A stretch of 21,928 nucleotides of DNA, taken from positions 1-21,928 of the forward strand of contig CALIBC010000137.1 in the NCBI GenBank assembly GCA_938045615.1. The letters are read 5' to 3'. Of this stretch, positions 14,125 to 21,928 are shown piece by piece. This DNA comes from an uncultured Clostridia bacterium (GTDB lineage Bacteria; Bacillota; Clostridia; Peptostreptococcales; Anaerovoracaceae). Within the stretch, counting starts at the first letter, position 1, and each line of letters starts with the position of its first letter. The notes beneath the pieces were generated by a model. The model made no database searches. It saw nothing but the letters and a program-made list of their open reading frames with translations, and was not told where the DNA came from. A program made the translations under genes and the position numbers.

Positions 14125-16671
14125 ATGGCCACTTTAAGAAAGAATACCAACTATGGTGTAACGGACATCTCACCGCGTCTACAAGACACTCTCAATGCCA
14201 ACGGCATGCAGGCTCATATCACCATGACACAGACCGGTGATTATGAACTTGTCACCTTGTCCCATAATTCATCCGAACCCAGGCGTTATCCTCTCGACCA
14301 ACAACAGGTTGAGAACCTGATGAACGGAGGTACATCCGCATGGGACAAGAAGGCCTACAACACCTTTGTCGGCATCGTTAAGGAAGATTATTATATCCCT
14401 GGCTCATTTGTCGCAGCCCGCAATGCCAACAGTCCTGTCAACATGGGACTTGACGGGCACAGGCTTGCCCCGGGAGAATATGGATACAGAGAACCGCGTC
14501 TCTTTTACCCTTTTGAAGGGCCGAGATACGGGCGATTTGACAGCATCATAGACGGTTTGATGGGACTTGCCCATGGTGGGCGCATCAGGCGCATAGACGG
14601 AAGACCTTTTTATGCCAACAGCGCACCTGTCGTTATAGACCGTCCTGGCGGACGTTTGCGTCCCGGAGAGATGAAAACAGGTGCCTATGGGTTCTATGAC
14701 AAGGGTATGAAGCAGAAACAGGACGTCCTTCAGTCCATGAGTATCAGCGAACAGCAGCTTCCCAAGGTGGAACGTCCGAAAGGACAGTCCGTTCCCCTTA
14801 ATTCCATCAGTTCACCGGTTTATATGTCGTCAGAGAAATTTCAGCAGGTACTGTCTTCGCACGGTATTGTCATAGATGAAAAGAAAAATCTGCTGACCAT
14901 CAAGTCTGCGTCCGTTCCTACCAACCTTGAATACAAGCTGAACCCTGACGAGACGAAGAAACTCATGAACGAAAAATTCAAGTACAGCGACAAAAAGGGT
15001 GTACATAACAAGGATGGTGTATCTGTCAATGAACGGCTTGCCATCCTGAATGCCGTCATAGGAAAAGACTTTACCGATAAGATAACCGTAGAGATGCTTA
15101 ACAGCAAGGACTATGTAGACATCAAGCTGAAACCCGAAGTGGAGAAAGAACTGGGGCTTCATCAGGAAGCAGCCAATCAATACATGGCATCCAAACTTGA
15201 CATCATAGACATGAAAGACATGCGCGAGGACTATCGAAGCGGTTTCTTAGATCGCTGGAACTCTATCGGTGTCGTCGACGGACGCGGCCTTAATCCAAAC
15301 GAAGGTTTCTATCTTCCGGTAAAGGACGGACGTGCCGTCTCTGTCGGTGAGATTCAGGTGTCGCCCGTCAATGACGGCAAGAGTGCGACTACGTTTCGCA
15401 TGACTGCCGTAATCAACAATCAGGTGATGTCACATGACATCTCCAAGGAGGACTATATCAAGTTCATCAACTATAATGACGAGTACCGCCTGAAACTGTT
15501 CGACAAGGTGTTTGATGAAGTCAAGATAAAGAACGCGTCCAACGGTGTCTTGGAAGATCCTGTGCGTTCAGGCAGGATTGAGGATGCAGACGGTGTTGCC
15601 GTATTGAACGGTCATTACAACCTTGTTAATGACAACGTTTCCGCTGCAATTACCGGAGTGATTGCCTACAAGGATCAGATTTCCGGCAATTACATGCTGA
15701 ATATGCGGGAGAGCAAGGATATTGGTATGTGGTCATATAAGATTACCGAAGAGCAGTATCTTGCTTTCAAGAATGCAGATGATGACGGCAAGGCAAGGCT
15801 GCTTTCCACCATCATTCCCATAACCGATGAAAACAAGCAGCCTTTGTCTGTTGTCAAAGAAATCAGGCTGCCCCTCTCCACCGCAGAGAAACGCGTGTCT
15901 TCCTATTCGGAGAATATAGACATGAAGGACGCTTTGCAAAGTGGCGCCGGCAGACCATACAATGAGCGTATGGCAGATGCGTTGAACAAAACGATTTTTA
16001 AGGATACTGAACATATCAAGGCCACTGCCCTGTCCGGGACAGATGTGAAAGCCGTCGCCCAAGGCGAAGCGAAATTGGTGGCAGAGGGAAAAGCTCAACC
16101 CACATTGGCTGAATTACGGGAAAACGTAAAGATTGCCCTGAAAGGAGAAGCCGGCGTAAACGGACAATCATTGGAGAACTTGAAGCCCAGTAAAGAATGG
16201 GTCAGAAGCGGTGGCCATGGGAGGGTAACCGAAGTCGGGGATATTGCCGTGGAACGCTTGCGTGACGCAGAAGGCAAAGCCATAGAAGGGAAGTACAAGA
16301 TGACCGCCGTCATAGACGGTAATGTCTTTTCCCATGAGATCACCCAAAAAGATTTCGACAAGTTCCGCGCCATCAACGACACACAGCGCATGAAACTCTT
16401 CGATAAGATATTCCCCGAAGTGGAGATGAAGACCAAAGCGGGCCACGGCTTCAACTTGGGAGCTGCTATCCTTGCCGCCGTCTCCGTGGGAATGGATGTC
16501 GTCGGTTCCGTCATGGCAGAGCCACGTCCCCGCCCTGAATTTTATGCAAGCCGAAATGTCTTCTCCAAGCCTGGTGTAGCCTCTCCCGAAGCGGTCTCTG
16601 CTGCCCTTTACGAGTCAGAGAGTGAACATCTAAGAAGAGGACCATCGGAAGGCAGGGGAATGGGCATTTAA
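14125..16671 (+). CDS. 848-aa modular repeat protein, unknown
   Basis: I recognise no named family. The protein is built from repeated beta-rich units of 80-100 residues, each ending in an I(T/S)xxxYxxF helix and a xxRLKLFDKxFxEVxIK-like segment. The clearest are at about 376-469, 475-569 and 683-769; more diverged copies seem to lie near 13-90 and 233-330. The TAVI(D/N) strand recurs in units three and five. Residues about 100-215 are Gly/Arg/Pro-rich with short repeats (APGEYGYRE, RPGEMKTGAYGFYD). A hydrophobic stretch near 774-797 (NLGAAILAAVSVGMDVVGSVM) could be one membrane segment. No signal peptide. A single unit of similar pattern closes the polyvalent protein at 535, which links the two blocks. 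A cytoplasmic or inner-membrane scaffold is one guess. Confidence 0.75.
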   Translation: MATLRKNTNYGVTDISPRLQDTLNANGMQAHITMTQTGDYELVTLSHNSSEPRRYPLDQQQVENLMNGGTSAWDKKAYNTFVGIVKEDYYIPGSFVAARNANSPVNMGLDGHRLAPGEYGYREPRLFYPFEGPRYGRFDSIIDGLMGLAHGGRIRRIDGRPFYANSAPVVIDRPGGRLRPGEMKTGAYGFYDKGMKQKQDVLQSMSISEQQLPKVERPKGQSVPLNSISSPVYMSSEKFQQVLSSHGIVIDEKKNLLTIKSASVPTNLEYKLNPDETKKLMNEKFKYSDKKGVHNKDGVSVNERLAILNAVIGKDFTDKITVEMLNSKDYVDIKLKPEVEKELGLHQEAANQYMASKLDIIDMKDMREDYRSGFLDRWNSIGVVDGRGLNPNEGFYLPVKDGRAVSVGEIQVSPVNDGKSATTFRMTAVINNQVMSHDISKEDYIKFINYNDEYRLKLFDKVFDEVKIKNASNGVLEDPVRSGRIEDADGVAVLNGHYNLVNDNVSAAITGVIAYKDQISGNYMLNMRESKDIGMWSYKITEEQYLAFKNADDDGKARLLSTIIPITDENKQPLSVVKEIRLPLSTAEKRVSSYSENIDMKDALQSGAGRPYNERMADALNKTIFKDTEHIKATALSGTDVKAVAQGEAKLVAEGKAQPTLAELRENVKIALKGEAGVNGQSLENLKPSKEWVRSGGHGRVTEVGDIAVERLRDAEGKAIEGKYKMTAVIDGNVFSHEITQKDFDKFRAINDTQRMKLFDKIFPEVEMKTKAGHGFNLGAAILAAVSVGMDVVGSVMAEPRPRPEFYASRNVFSKPGVASPEAVSAALYESESEHLRRGPSEGRGMGI

Positions 16672-16691
16672 TCATCAATAAAGTCCGCTAT

Positions 16692-17189
16692 ATGTTCAAT
16701 CATGAATTTATGCCATTCCAAACGGTAACAATCCGTCCCCATTGGGGACAGTTCTGTATCAATGAGCTGCCAGTAATCTTATTGTGCCTGGCAAGTTATT
16801 GGATAAGCAGCTTTATGGAGTTTCGTTTCCATGAGCTTTTGATATGGCCGGCATTGTTCCTTACTTTCTACTTGTTTTTTCAAGTGGTCTATATGGCAAG
16901 GATCGAATATGTCCTGACAGGGGAGCAGTTAATCACCCTTCACGGTGTGCTCTCACACTCAACGGACTATATCGAGCTTTACCGTGTCGTCGACTACCGA
17001 CAGCACCAGTCGTTTCCCCAGCAGCTCTTCGGTCTGAAGACCATCACCATCTATTCCGGAGACAGGAACAATCCCCAGCTGGATATGATAGGCATCAAGG
17101 TAAGGGTGGATATTGTCAGCGAGATACGCAAACGTGTGGAGTTTAACAAGAAAAGGAAAGGTATTTATGAGATTACAAACAGGCCTTAG
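16692..17189 (+). CDS. Membrane protein with a bacterial PH-like domain
   Basis: The protein has 165 residues with two membrane segments (about 25-41 and 49-68). A domain at about 70-150 follows, with the pattern of bacterial PH domains of the DUF304/bPH2 type: YVLTGEQLITLHGVLSHSTDYIELYRVVDY, then FGLKTITIYSGD. The Y.LT...L....G.L......I.L..V.D signature is typical. Such proteins are small inner-membrane factors of unclear role. The 3' end overlaps the next gene by 23 bp, so the two are probably translationally coupled. A membrane adaptor within the transfer apparatus is plausible but unproven. Confidence 0.75.
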   Translation: MFNHEFMPFQTVTIRPHWGQFCINELPVILLCLASYWISSFMEFRFHELLIWPALFLTFYLFFQVVYMARIEYVLTGEQLITLHGVLSHSTDYIELYRVVDYRQHQSFPQQLFGLKTITIYSGDRNNPQLDMIGIKVRVDIVSEIRKRVEFNKKRKGIYEITNRP

Positions 17190-17910
17190 ACGCGTTTTTG
17201 CACTTATAGCCCTCTCTGTCGGAACCATACCGGCATCTGCACAGGGACTTTCGTCATCCAATCCGCTTGAATATGCCGCAATTGCAGGCGGTGAGGAACT
17301 TCTTGGCAATCAGATAAAGAAGCAGTCAAAAGCCATGGCTGCCATTGCTGTGGAGCAGGGAGCCATGACGGTGGCCAATACCAAGATGAAACAGTGGGAA
17401 CAAAAATACAATTCCTATTTGAAGACAGCTTCCGGATATGCTTCCGCCATAAAAGCTGCCACCTCCCTTTATGCCGACGGGATGCAGACGCTCACGGCAC
17501 TATGGGAAGTCCATACGGCATGTAGAATCAATCCCCAAGGAATTGCTGCTTCCCTATCGATGAATAATCTCTATTTGGAAACGGCGACAGAGTTTATCCG
17601 TACTTACAGGGCATTGAAGAATGTAATTGCCAAGGGAGGGGAAGGCAATATGCTCAACGGTGCGGAGAGGACGCAGATGTTGTGGAATCTGACAAACAAT
17701 TTAGAACGGTTGAACCGAAAACTCCGGCTGTTGTCAGTGAGTGTCACAATGCACTCCTTAGATGATGTGTGGAACAGGGCCATTACCGGTAAGATTAACA
17801 AGAGCAACAAGGTGCTGGCCAATGAATCGTCCAAACGGATGTGCAGGGCAATCAGCAATGTTGCCAAGTTTTATAAATACAGGCAGACACATAAGCCATG
17901 GGGACAATGA
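17167..17910 (+). CDS. Exported helical protein A of a paralogous pair
   Basis: I chose the start at 17167, where a signal peptide begins (MRLQTGLRRVFALIALSVGTIPASAQ). An in-frame ATG at 17113 would add 18 residues and hide it. The mature part (about 220 residues) is helical and begins with an Ala-rich segment. A signature near the end, ERTQMLWNLTNNLERLNRKL, matches the next gene's ERLKVMDNIRLNLRTLNRKL, so the two are paralogs. They recall the small exported VirB5/DUF4141-like proteins of Bacteroidetes transfer operons, but I cannot assign a family. It overlaps the PH-domain gene by 23 bp and the next gene by the ATGA tetranucleotide. Confidence 0.78.
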   Translation: MRLQTGLRRVFALIALSVGTIPASAQGLSSSNPLEYAAIAGGEELLGNQIKKQSKAMAAIAVEQGAMTVANTKMKQWEQKYNSYLKTASGYASAIKAATSLYADGMQTLTALWEVHTACRINPQGIAASLSMNNLYLETATEFIRTYRALKNVIAKGGEGNMLNGAERTQMLWNLTNNLERLNRKLRLLSVSVTMHSLDDVWNRAITGKINKSNKVLANESSKRMCRAISNVAKFYKYRQTHKPWGQ

Positions 17911-18626
17911 ACAACATCAGGCGGGCAACCATCAGCGTCATCTTAGGATTTTCCCTTTCCATAAGCCTGTTTGCACAGAATGGGCCGGATGGTGTCAGGG
18001 CCGGGATGTTTGCCGTTTATGCCAAACAAGCAAAGAAGGCCTTAAAGGCGCAAGATGTTTTGTTGGCAGGAAACCTTACAGGACACAAATATTTGAAAGA
18101 GGAAGTGGCAGCGACAACGAACTTCCAACGTCAGTTCAACGATTACCTTAACAGCTTTGACGACATACTGACCGTGGCAGCCGACATATACGGCATTTAC
18201 ACGGAAGTGGATGAAGCAATGAAAAACGTGAAAGTTGTCAAGGGTATTGTCGTTCGGCAACCGGCTAATGTCCTGGCGGTTGCTCTCTCACAGTCAAAGA
18301 ACAACATCTATACTGACATTATCGAGAACGGTCTGAAACTCGCAGCAAACATCGAGCAGATCCTGCCGTTGAAAAAAGACCAGGACAAGAATGCCAAGAT
18401 GACCCAATATGAACGGCTCAAAGTTATGGACAACATTCGCCTAAACTTGCGTACGCTCAACAGGAAGCTCCGTAATCTAAGCCGTTTGATACATTACACA
18501 ACAATCATGGATTCATGGTATGACCTGAAAGGAACCGGAAAGGAATACCAGCCTCGCAAAATGGGATCTATAACAAAAGATTGTCTGAAGACTTGGATGA
18601 AACATGCAAAAGGCGTTAAATACTAA
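17907..18626 (+). CDS. Exported helical protein B of a paralogous pair
   Basis: The start at 17907 overlaps the previous stop in an ATGA, the usual sign of translational coupling; an in-frame ATG at 17898 adds only MGT. A signal peptide follows (NNIRRATISVILGFSLSISLFAQ). The mature protein is helical, with QFNDYLNSFDDILTVAADIYGIYTEV matching the layout of QKYNSYLKTASGYASAIKAA in the previous gene. Both share the RLNRKLR/TLNRKLRNLS region and a W(N/Y) xxxTGK end. A secreted or periplasmic subunit of the transfer channel is the likely role, inferred from position. The coupling-protein gene begins 5 bp after its stop. Confidence 0.78.
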   Translation: MNNIRRATISVILGFSLSISLFAQNGPDGVRAGMFAVYAKQAKKALKAQDVLLAGNLTGHKYLKEEVAATTNFQRQFNDYLNSFDDILTVAADIYGIYTEVDEAMKNVKVVKGIVVRQPANVLAVALSQSKNNIYTDIIENGLKLAANIEQILPLKKDQDKNAKMTQYERLKVMDNIRLNLRTLNRKLRNLSRLIHYTTIMDSWYDLKGTGKEYQPRKMGSITKDCLKTWMKHAKGVKY

Positions 18627-18631
18627 AAGCA

Positions 18632-20875
18632 ATGGAAGAAAGTAAAGAAATACAGGGAACATACAGTATTTTCAGGACAACCATATATGTATCACTCCTT
18701 TTGGAGTTCTTCATGTATGCCTTGGATCCGGAAGCATTGAATAAGTTAGGTGGTATCGTAAATAATTTCCATCACCGGCTGGGCTTGCTGTCCATGTATC
18801 AGTTCCTGCCCTACTCAAAAATGGCTACACTCATGCTGGTAATCATCACTTGTATAGGTACAAAGAACAAGAAGCAGATAGAGTTTGATGCACGTAAGAT
18901 GGTGTTTTATCCTCTTGCCATCGGATTTACCTTGGTGGTTGCATCTGTTTTTATCTATAGCAGCGATTGGCATGTCAGACTATGGATTTTGAAAGCTAAT
19001 GTGTGGGTTTATATAATTGTGTCGATCGTTGGAACGATACTCGTCCACATAGCTCTTGACAACGTCTCGAAATACTTTAAGGACGGTCTGCTGAAAGATC
19101 GGTTCAATTTTGAAAACGAGAGTTTCGACCAGATAACAGATATCGTCGAGAACAAGTATTCCGTCAACATTCCCGTACGGCATTACTATAAGGGCAAGTT
19201 CAGAAAAGGCTGGATTAACATTGAAAATCCATTCCGTGGTACATGGGTTGTCGGCACTCCCGGTTCCGGTAAGACCTTCTCCGTCATAGAGCCTTATATT
19301 CGTCAGCATTCGGCCAAGGGATTTGCGATGGTTGTCTATGATTACAAGTTCCCGACCCTTGCCCAAAAGCTGTATTACCATTATCGGACAAACCAAATGC
19401 AAGGCAACCTTCCCAAGGATTGCAGCTTCAACATCATCAACTTTGTCAATATAGAATACAGCGCACGCGTCAATCCTATCCAGCAGAAGTACATTGCAAA
19501 TTTGGCTGCAGCACAGGAAACAGCGGAGACACTTATTGAGTCCCTTCAAAAGGGACAGAAGACTTCCGGTGGTGGTTCCGACCAATTCTTCCAGACATCC
19601 GCGACCAACTTTCTTGCGGCCTGTATTTTCTTTTTTGTTAACTACAACAAGAAACCTTATGATGAGAACGGCAACGAACTCTTCCCCGAGTATGGCGAGG
19701 ATAAGGAAACCCATCATAAGCGGTTGACCGGACGAGTCTTCAGTGATGCGGCAAAGGTCGGCAACAAGGAATACCAGGTACAGCCTGCTTACTGGAAAGG
19801 CCAGTATTCGGATATGCCTCACGTACTCTCTTTCCTAAACCATTCCTATGAAGAGATCTTTGAAGTGCTGAAGACCGACCCGGAAGTCTACCCGCTTTTG
19901 GGGCCTTTCATGACCGCCTTTGACAATGGTGCCATGGAGCAGCTGGAAGGTATGATAGGCACATTGCGTGTGCAGACTTCACGCTTGGCCACCAAGGAAT
20001 CCTATTGGGTGTTTTCGGGTGATGATTTTGACTTGAAGGTGTCGGATCCCCGACATCCAAGTTATCTGCTTATTGCCAATGATCCGGAAATGGAAAGCAT
20101 CATCGGCGCACTCAACGCCTTGATTCTGAACCGTCTTGTCACCCGTGTCAACAGCGGTATGGGAAAGAATGTCCCGGTAAGTATCATTGTCGACGAGCTA
20201 CCAACGCTCTACTTCCATAAGATCGATCGACTGATTGGCACGGCACGAAGCAATAAGGTCGCCGTGACATTAGGTTTTCAGGAAATCCCACAGTTGGAAG
20301 CCGACTATGGTAAGGTGGGAAAGGACAAAATTATCACAACCGTAGGTAATGTTGTTTCAGGATCCGCCCGTTCAAAAGAAACGCTTGATTGGCTTTCAGG
20401 TGACATTTTCGGTAAGGTTTTGCAGCTCAAGAAAGGTATTACCATTGACAGGGACAGGACATCCATCAATCTCAATGAGAATATGGACAGCCTATTACCG
20501 GCATCAAAAATAGTTGATATGCGCCCCGGTTGGCTATGCGGTCAGACTGCCGGAGATTTCGTCGTCACGAAGACTGGCAGAAGAGATTCTATGGACGTTC
20601 AGACAGCCAAGGAGTTCAAGACTACCAAGTTCTTCTGTAAAACAGATTTCGATATGGCACAGATTGAGGCGGAGGAAGCAGACTACGGTAATTATCCCAT
20701 TCCGAATTTCTACCACTTCGATTCCGAAGATGCCAAAGAACGTATCATCTATGCGAACTTTAAGCGTGTAGACCAAGAAGTGAAGGACATGATAAAGATT
20801 GTCCAGACGGAGTTCAAAAAGGAAGAAGGCACTCAAACAGCCCATAGGAAGAGCAACAGGAAGTCTTCCAAATAA
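18632..20875 (+). CDS. VirD4/TraG/MobC-type conjugative coupling ATPase
   Basis: The protein has 747 residues. Four membrane segments are visible (about 16-31, 64-77, 91-110 and 122-142). A cytoplasmic RecA-like ATPase follows with Walker A G208-TPGSGKT-215 and Walker B VSIIVDELP (D521, E522). SGSARSKETLDWLSGDIFGK (near 580-600) fits the TraG-D/TraM-recognition part of Bacteroidetes coupling proteins. The protein hands the relaxase-DNA complex to the type IV secretion channel in the inner membrane. The C-terminal tail (about 720-747) is highly charged. It is the last gene of the promoter P3 operon, before a bidirectional terminator. The relaxase and VirB4 expected nearby are not in this window. 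Confidence 0.93.
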   Translation: MEESKEIQGTYSIFRTTIYVSLLLEFFMYALDPEALNKLGGIVNNFHHRLGLLSMYQFLPYSKMATLMLVIITCIGTKNKKQIEFDARKMVFYPLAIGFTLVVASVFIYSSDWHVRLWILKANVWVYIIVSIVGTILVHIALDNVSKYFKDGLLKDRFNFENESFDQITDIVENKYSVNIPVRHYYKGKFRKGWINIENPFRGTWVVGTPGSGKTFSVIEPYIRQHSAKGFAMVVYDYKFPTLAQKLYYHYRTNQMQGNLPKDCSFNIINFVNIEYSARVNPIQQKYIANLAAAQETAETLIESLQKGQKTSGGGSDQFFQTSATNFLAACIFFFVNYNKKPYDENGNELFPEYGEDKETHHKRLTGRVFSDAAKVGNKEYQVQPAYWKGQYSDMPHVLSFLNHSYEEIFEVLKTDPEVYPLLGPFMTAFDNGAMEQLEGMIGTLRVQTSRLATKESYWVFSGDDFDLKVSDPRHPSYLLIANDPEMESIIGALNALILNRLVTRVNSGMGKNVPVSIIVDELPTLYFHKIDRLIGTARSNKVAVTLGFQEIPQLEADYGKVGKDKIITTVGNVVSGSARSKETLDWLSGDIFGKVLQLKKGITIDRDRTSINLNENMDSLLPASKIVDMRPGWLCGQTAGDFVVTKTGRRDSMDVQTAKEFKTTKFFCKTDFDMAQIEAEEADYGNYPIPNFYHFDSEDAKERIIYANFKRVDQEVKDMIKIVQTEFKKEEGTQTAHRKSNRKSSK

Positions 20876-20903
20876 ACTCTTCCTTTTGTTTTTATTACGT
20901 GAG

Positions 20904-20941
20904 AAAGGGTCACTTGAACTGTAAAGTTCAGATGACCCTTT
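20904..20941. terminator. Bidirectional intrinsic terminator after the coupling protein
   Basis: AAAGGGTCACTTGAACT (20904-20920) and AGTTCAGATGACCCTTT (20925-20941) form a stem with one two-base internal mismatch and a GTAA loop. Downstream is ATTTTATTC. It lies between the convergent coupling-protein gene (ends 20875) and fic (ends 20952). Confidence 0.82.
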
Positions 20942-20951
20942 ATTTTATTCT

Positions 20952-21791
20952 TTATCTGCGGAAATGCCGGCGAGGTTTCTGTTCTTCTTCCTCTTCTTCT
21001 TCATCTTCCATAGATAAATTGTAATTTTCAATTTCCTGTTGAAGGTTCTTGGCGTGCTCCCGGAACATGAAGTCTTGGAACGGGACATTTGATTCTTCCT
21101 CCCTCGACTTCACCAAGGCGTTGATATATTCGGTCTTATCCTCCTTCAATACCTTATTAGGTACCAAACCAAACTCATTTTGAAGATAATTCATGATCAA
21201 CCTCGACATCCTGCCATTACCGTCTACCCATGGATGGATTGTCACGAGCTTCAGATGTGCGTCAAAGCTCAAACGGTATTGCTCATATACATCTGGGTTC
21301 TTTAACAGCTGTTCCCGTCTTTCGTTCATTTCCTTGCAGAAATCTTCTAACTTCTGTGGAACTTTCAGGTAACTCATGTAAGACTTTCCCATAGTTCCTG
21401 CCGTAACGTTTACTCGACGTAAATCTCCCTTTGATGAGTCAAATACACCACCAGGTGCATTGAATATCCCTCCAGTTCTTCTCATTACGATTGAAGACAG
21501 TTCCTTCAGCATATCGATGGAGAAAGGTGTGTGTTCCCTTGCCATTTCCATGCTTCTTTCGTAGGCAGCTTTCAGATCGAGGTTCATGTTCTGCTCAATG
21601 ATGCTTTTACCCTTGGCAGAAAGGCCCTCGTCAAAAAGCAACTGGTTCTCCACCTCTGTCATAGTAGAGCCTTCTATGGCTGTTGAGTGCGTCACAAGAG
21701 AATACAGATAAAATTTATCGTAATCTATCATTTCCTGAAATCCTAAACGCTTATGCTCCTCCAATATATCTAAAAATTCTTGCTTTTTCAT
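20952..21791 (-). CDS. Fic-domain protein, class II with N-terminal inhibitory helix
   Basis: The protein has 279 residues. The Fic core motif is complete: H186-P-W-V-D-G-N-G-R194, with H186 as the catalytic base. An inhibitory motif [S/T]xxxE[G/N] is present as S36-T-A-I-E-G41, so it is a class II Fic protein whose own N-terminal helix blocks ATP until released. Such enzymes AMPylate target proteins. The C-terminus is a Glu-rich run followed by a basic tail (about 265-279), unusual for a minimal Fic protein. It has its own promoter and is transcribed against the transfer operon, so it is likely cargo. No separate Fic antitoxin is visible, consistent with class II. Confidence 0.88.
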   Translation of the reverse strand: MKKQEFLDILEEHKRLGFQEMIDYDKFYLYSLVTHSTAIEGSTMTEVENQLLFDEGLSAKGKSIIEQNMNLDLKAAYERSMEMAREHTPFSIDMLKELSSIVMRRTGGIFNAPGGVFDSSKGDLRRVNVTAGTMGKSYMSYLKVPQKLEDFCKEMNERREQLLKNPDVYEQYRLSFDAHLKLVTIHPWVDGNGRMSRLIMNYLQNEFGLVPNKVLKEDKTEYINALVKSREEESNVPFQDFMFREHAKNLQQEIENYNLSMEDEEEEEEEQKPRRHFRR

Positions 21792-21811
21792 AATTTCATA
21801 CTTTGATGAAG

Positions 21812-21843
21812 CAAATATACAACTTTGTACTTAATAAAACAAT
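21812..21843 (-). promoter_or_regulatory. Promoter of the Fic gene
   Basis: On the - strand, ATTG (21843-21840, one mismatch to TTTG) is followed after 20 nt by a perfect -7 element TATATTTG (21819-21812). The first base of the fic start codon is at 21791. A small palindrome TACAA-CT-TTGTA (21818-21829) overlaps the -7 and could be an operator. The GTTAATATAA box of the other promoters is absent, so fic is probably controlled separately. Confidence 0.55.
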
Positions 21844-21864
21844 TTTTTAATGCAAAAAAGCCCG

Positions 21865-21928
21865 TCAAGCCGTTAGCGCAGCTAAAAAATGAAATGCTGT
21901 GAATGAGATTGTATTCCACGGTGAGCTG
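21865..21928 (-). other. Possible 3' end of a gene outside the window
   Basis: On the - strand an open frame enters from beyond the right edge and stops at TGA (plus positions 21867-21865), giving about 20 residues of tail rich in Ser, Phe and Ala. A short inverted repeat TTAGC-GCA-GCTAA lies at 21873-21885. This is too short to tell a gene tail from chance. Confidence 0.2.

Noticed and set aside
18980..19822. 280-codon - strand open frame inside the coupling-protein gene
   Set aside because: It lies opposite the Walker A region of a clear VirD4/TraG-type gene; the translation is Cys/Leu/Val-rich with no domain.

Overview
This window looks like accessory DNA from a Bacteroidales bacterium (Bacteroides/Parabacteroides/Prevotella type), most likely part of a conjugative element such as an ICE or conjugative plasmid. 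Three things point there: promoters of the Bacteroidetes form (-33 TTTG / -7 TAnnTTTG) with A-rich leaders in place of strong Shine-Dalgarno sites; the protein families present (ArdC-type polyvalent protein, DUF4099-like protein, MobC/TraG/VirD4-like coupling ATPase, Fic protein); and the gene order. No relaxase, VirB4 ATPase, integrase, rRNA, tRNA, CRISPR array or IS transposase is visible.

Layout. (1) 1-534: mostly leader DNA with a consensus promoter (53-83), a doubtful small ORF, an AT-rich nested palindrome (242-280) and a regulated promoter (441-510). (2) 535-10128, + strand, four genes: a 1624-residue polyvalent protein carrying two ArdC-like modules and a MutS-domain-I-like segment; a two-domain peptidoglycan hydrolase without a signal peptide; a tandem OB-fold (SSB-like) protein; and an 824-residue protein ending in a third, degenerate ArdC-like module. 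A strong bidirectional terminator closes the block. (3) 11628-10247, - strand: a DUF4099-like protein and an acidic protein with a possible HTH. (4) 11842-20875, + strand, seven closely packed genes: a secreted peptidoglycan hydrolase, an OmpA-like outer-membrane protein, an 848-residue repeat protein, a membrane PH-domain protein, two paralogous exported proteins and the coupling ATPase. (5) 21791-20952, - strand: a class II Fic protein, probably cargo.

How it may work together (inference). Block 4 looks like an envelope-spanning transfer module: wall opening (M23 + glucosaminidase), peptidoglycan/outer-membrane anchoring (OmpA-like), exported components, and the motor that brings DNA to the channel. 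Block 2 resembles a leading or establishment region: antirestriction-type ArdC, SSB-like protein and very large polyvalent proteins that might travel with the DNA. The promoters of blocks 2, 3 and 4 share an upstream box (GTTAATATAA, then a T-tract), and the distance from the start of the box to the last G of the -7 element is 59 nt in all three. This suggests one regulator controls the whole module.

The most unusual points are: three ArdC-like modules of which only one keeps HExxH; the shared, exactly spaced promoter box; two wall hydrolases built from the same two domains in opposite order; and a repeated beta-rich module found both in the 848-residue protein and at the end of the polyvalent protein. 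All calls come from reading the sequence; no database search was run.
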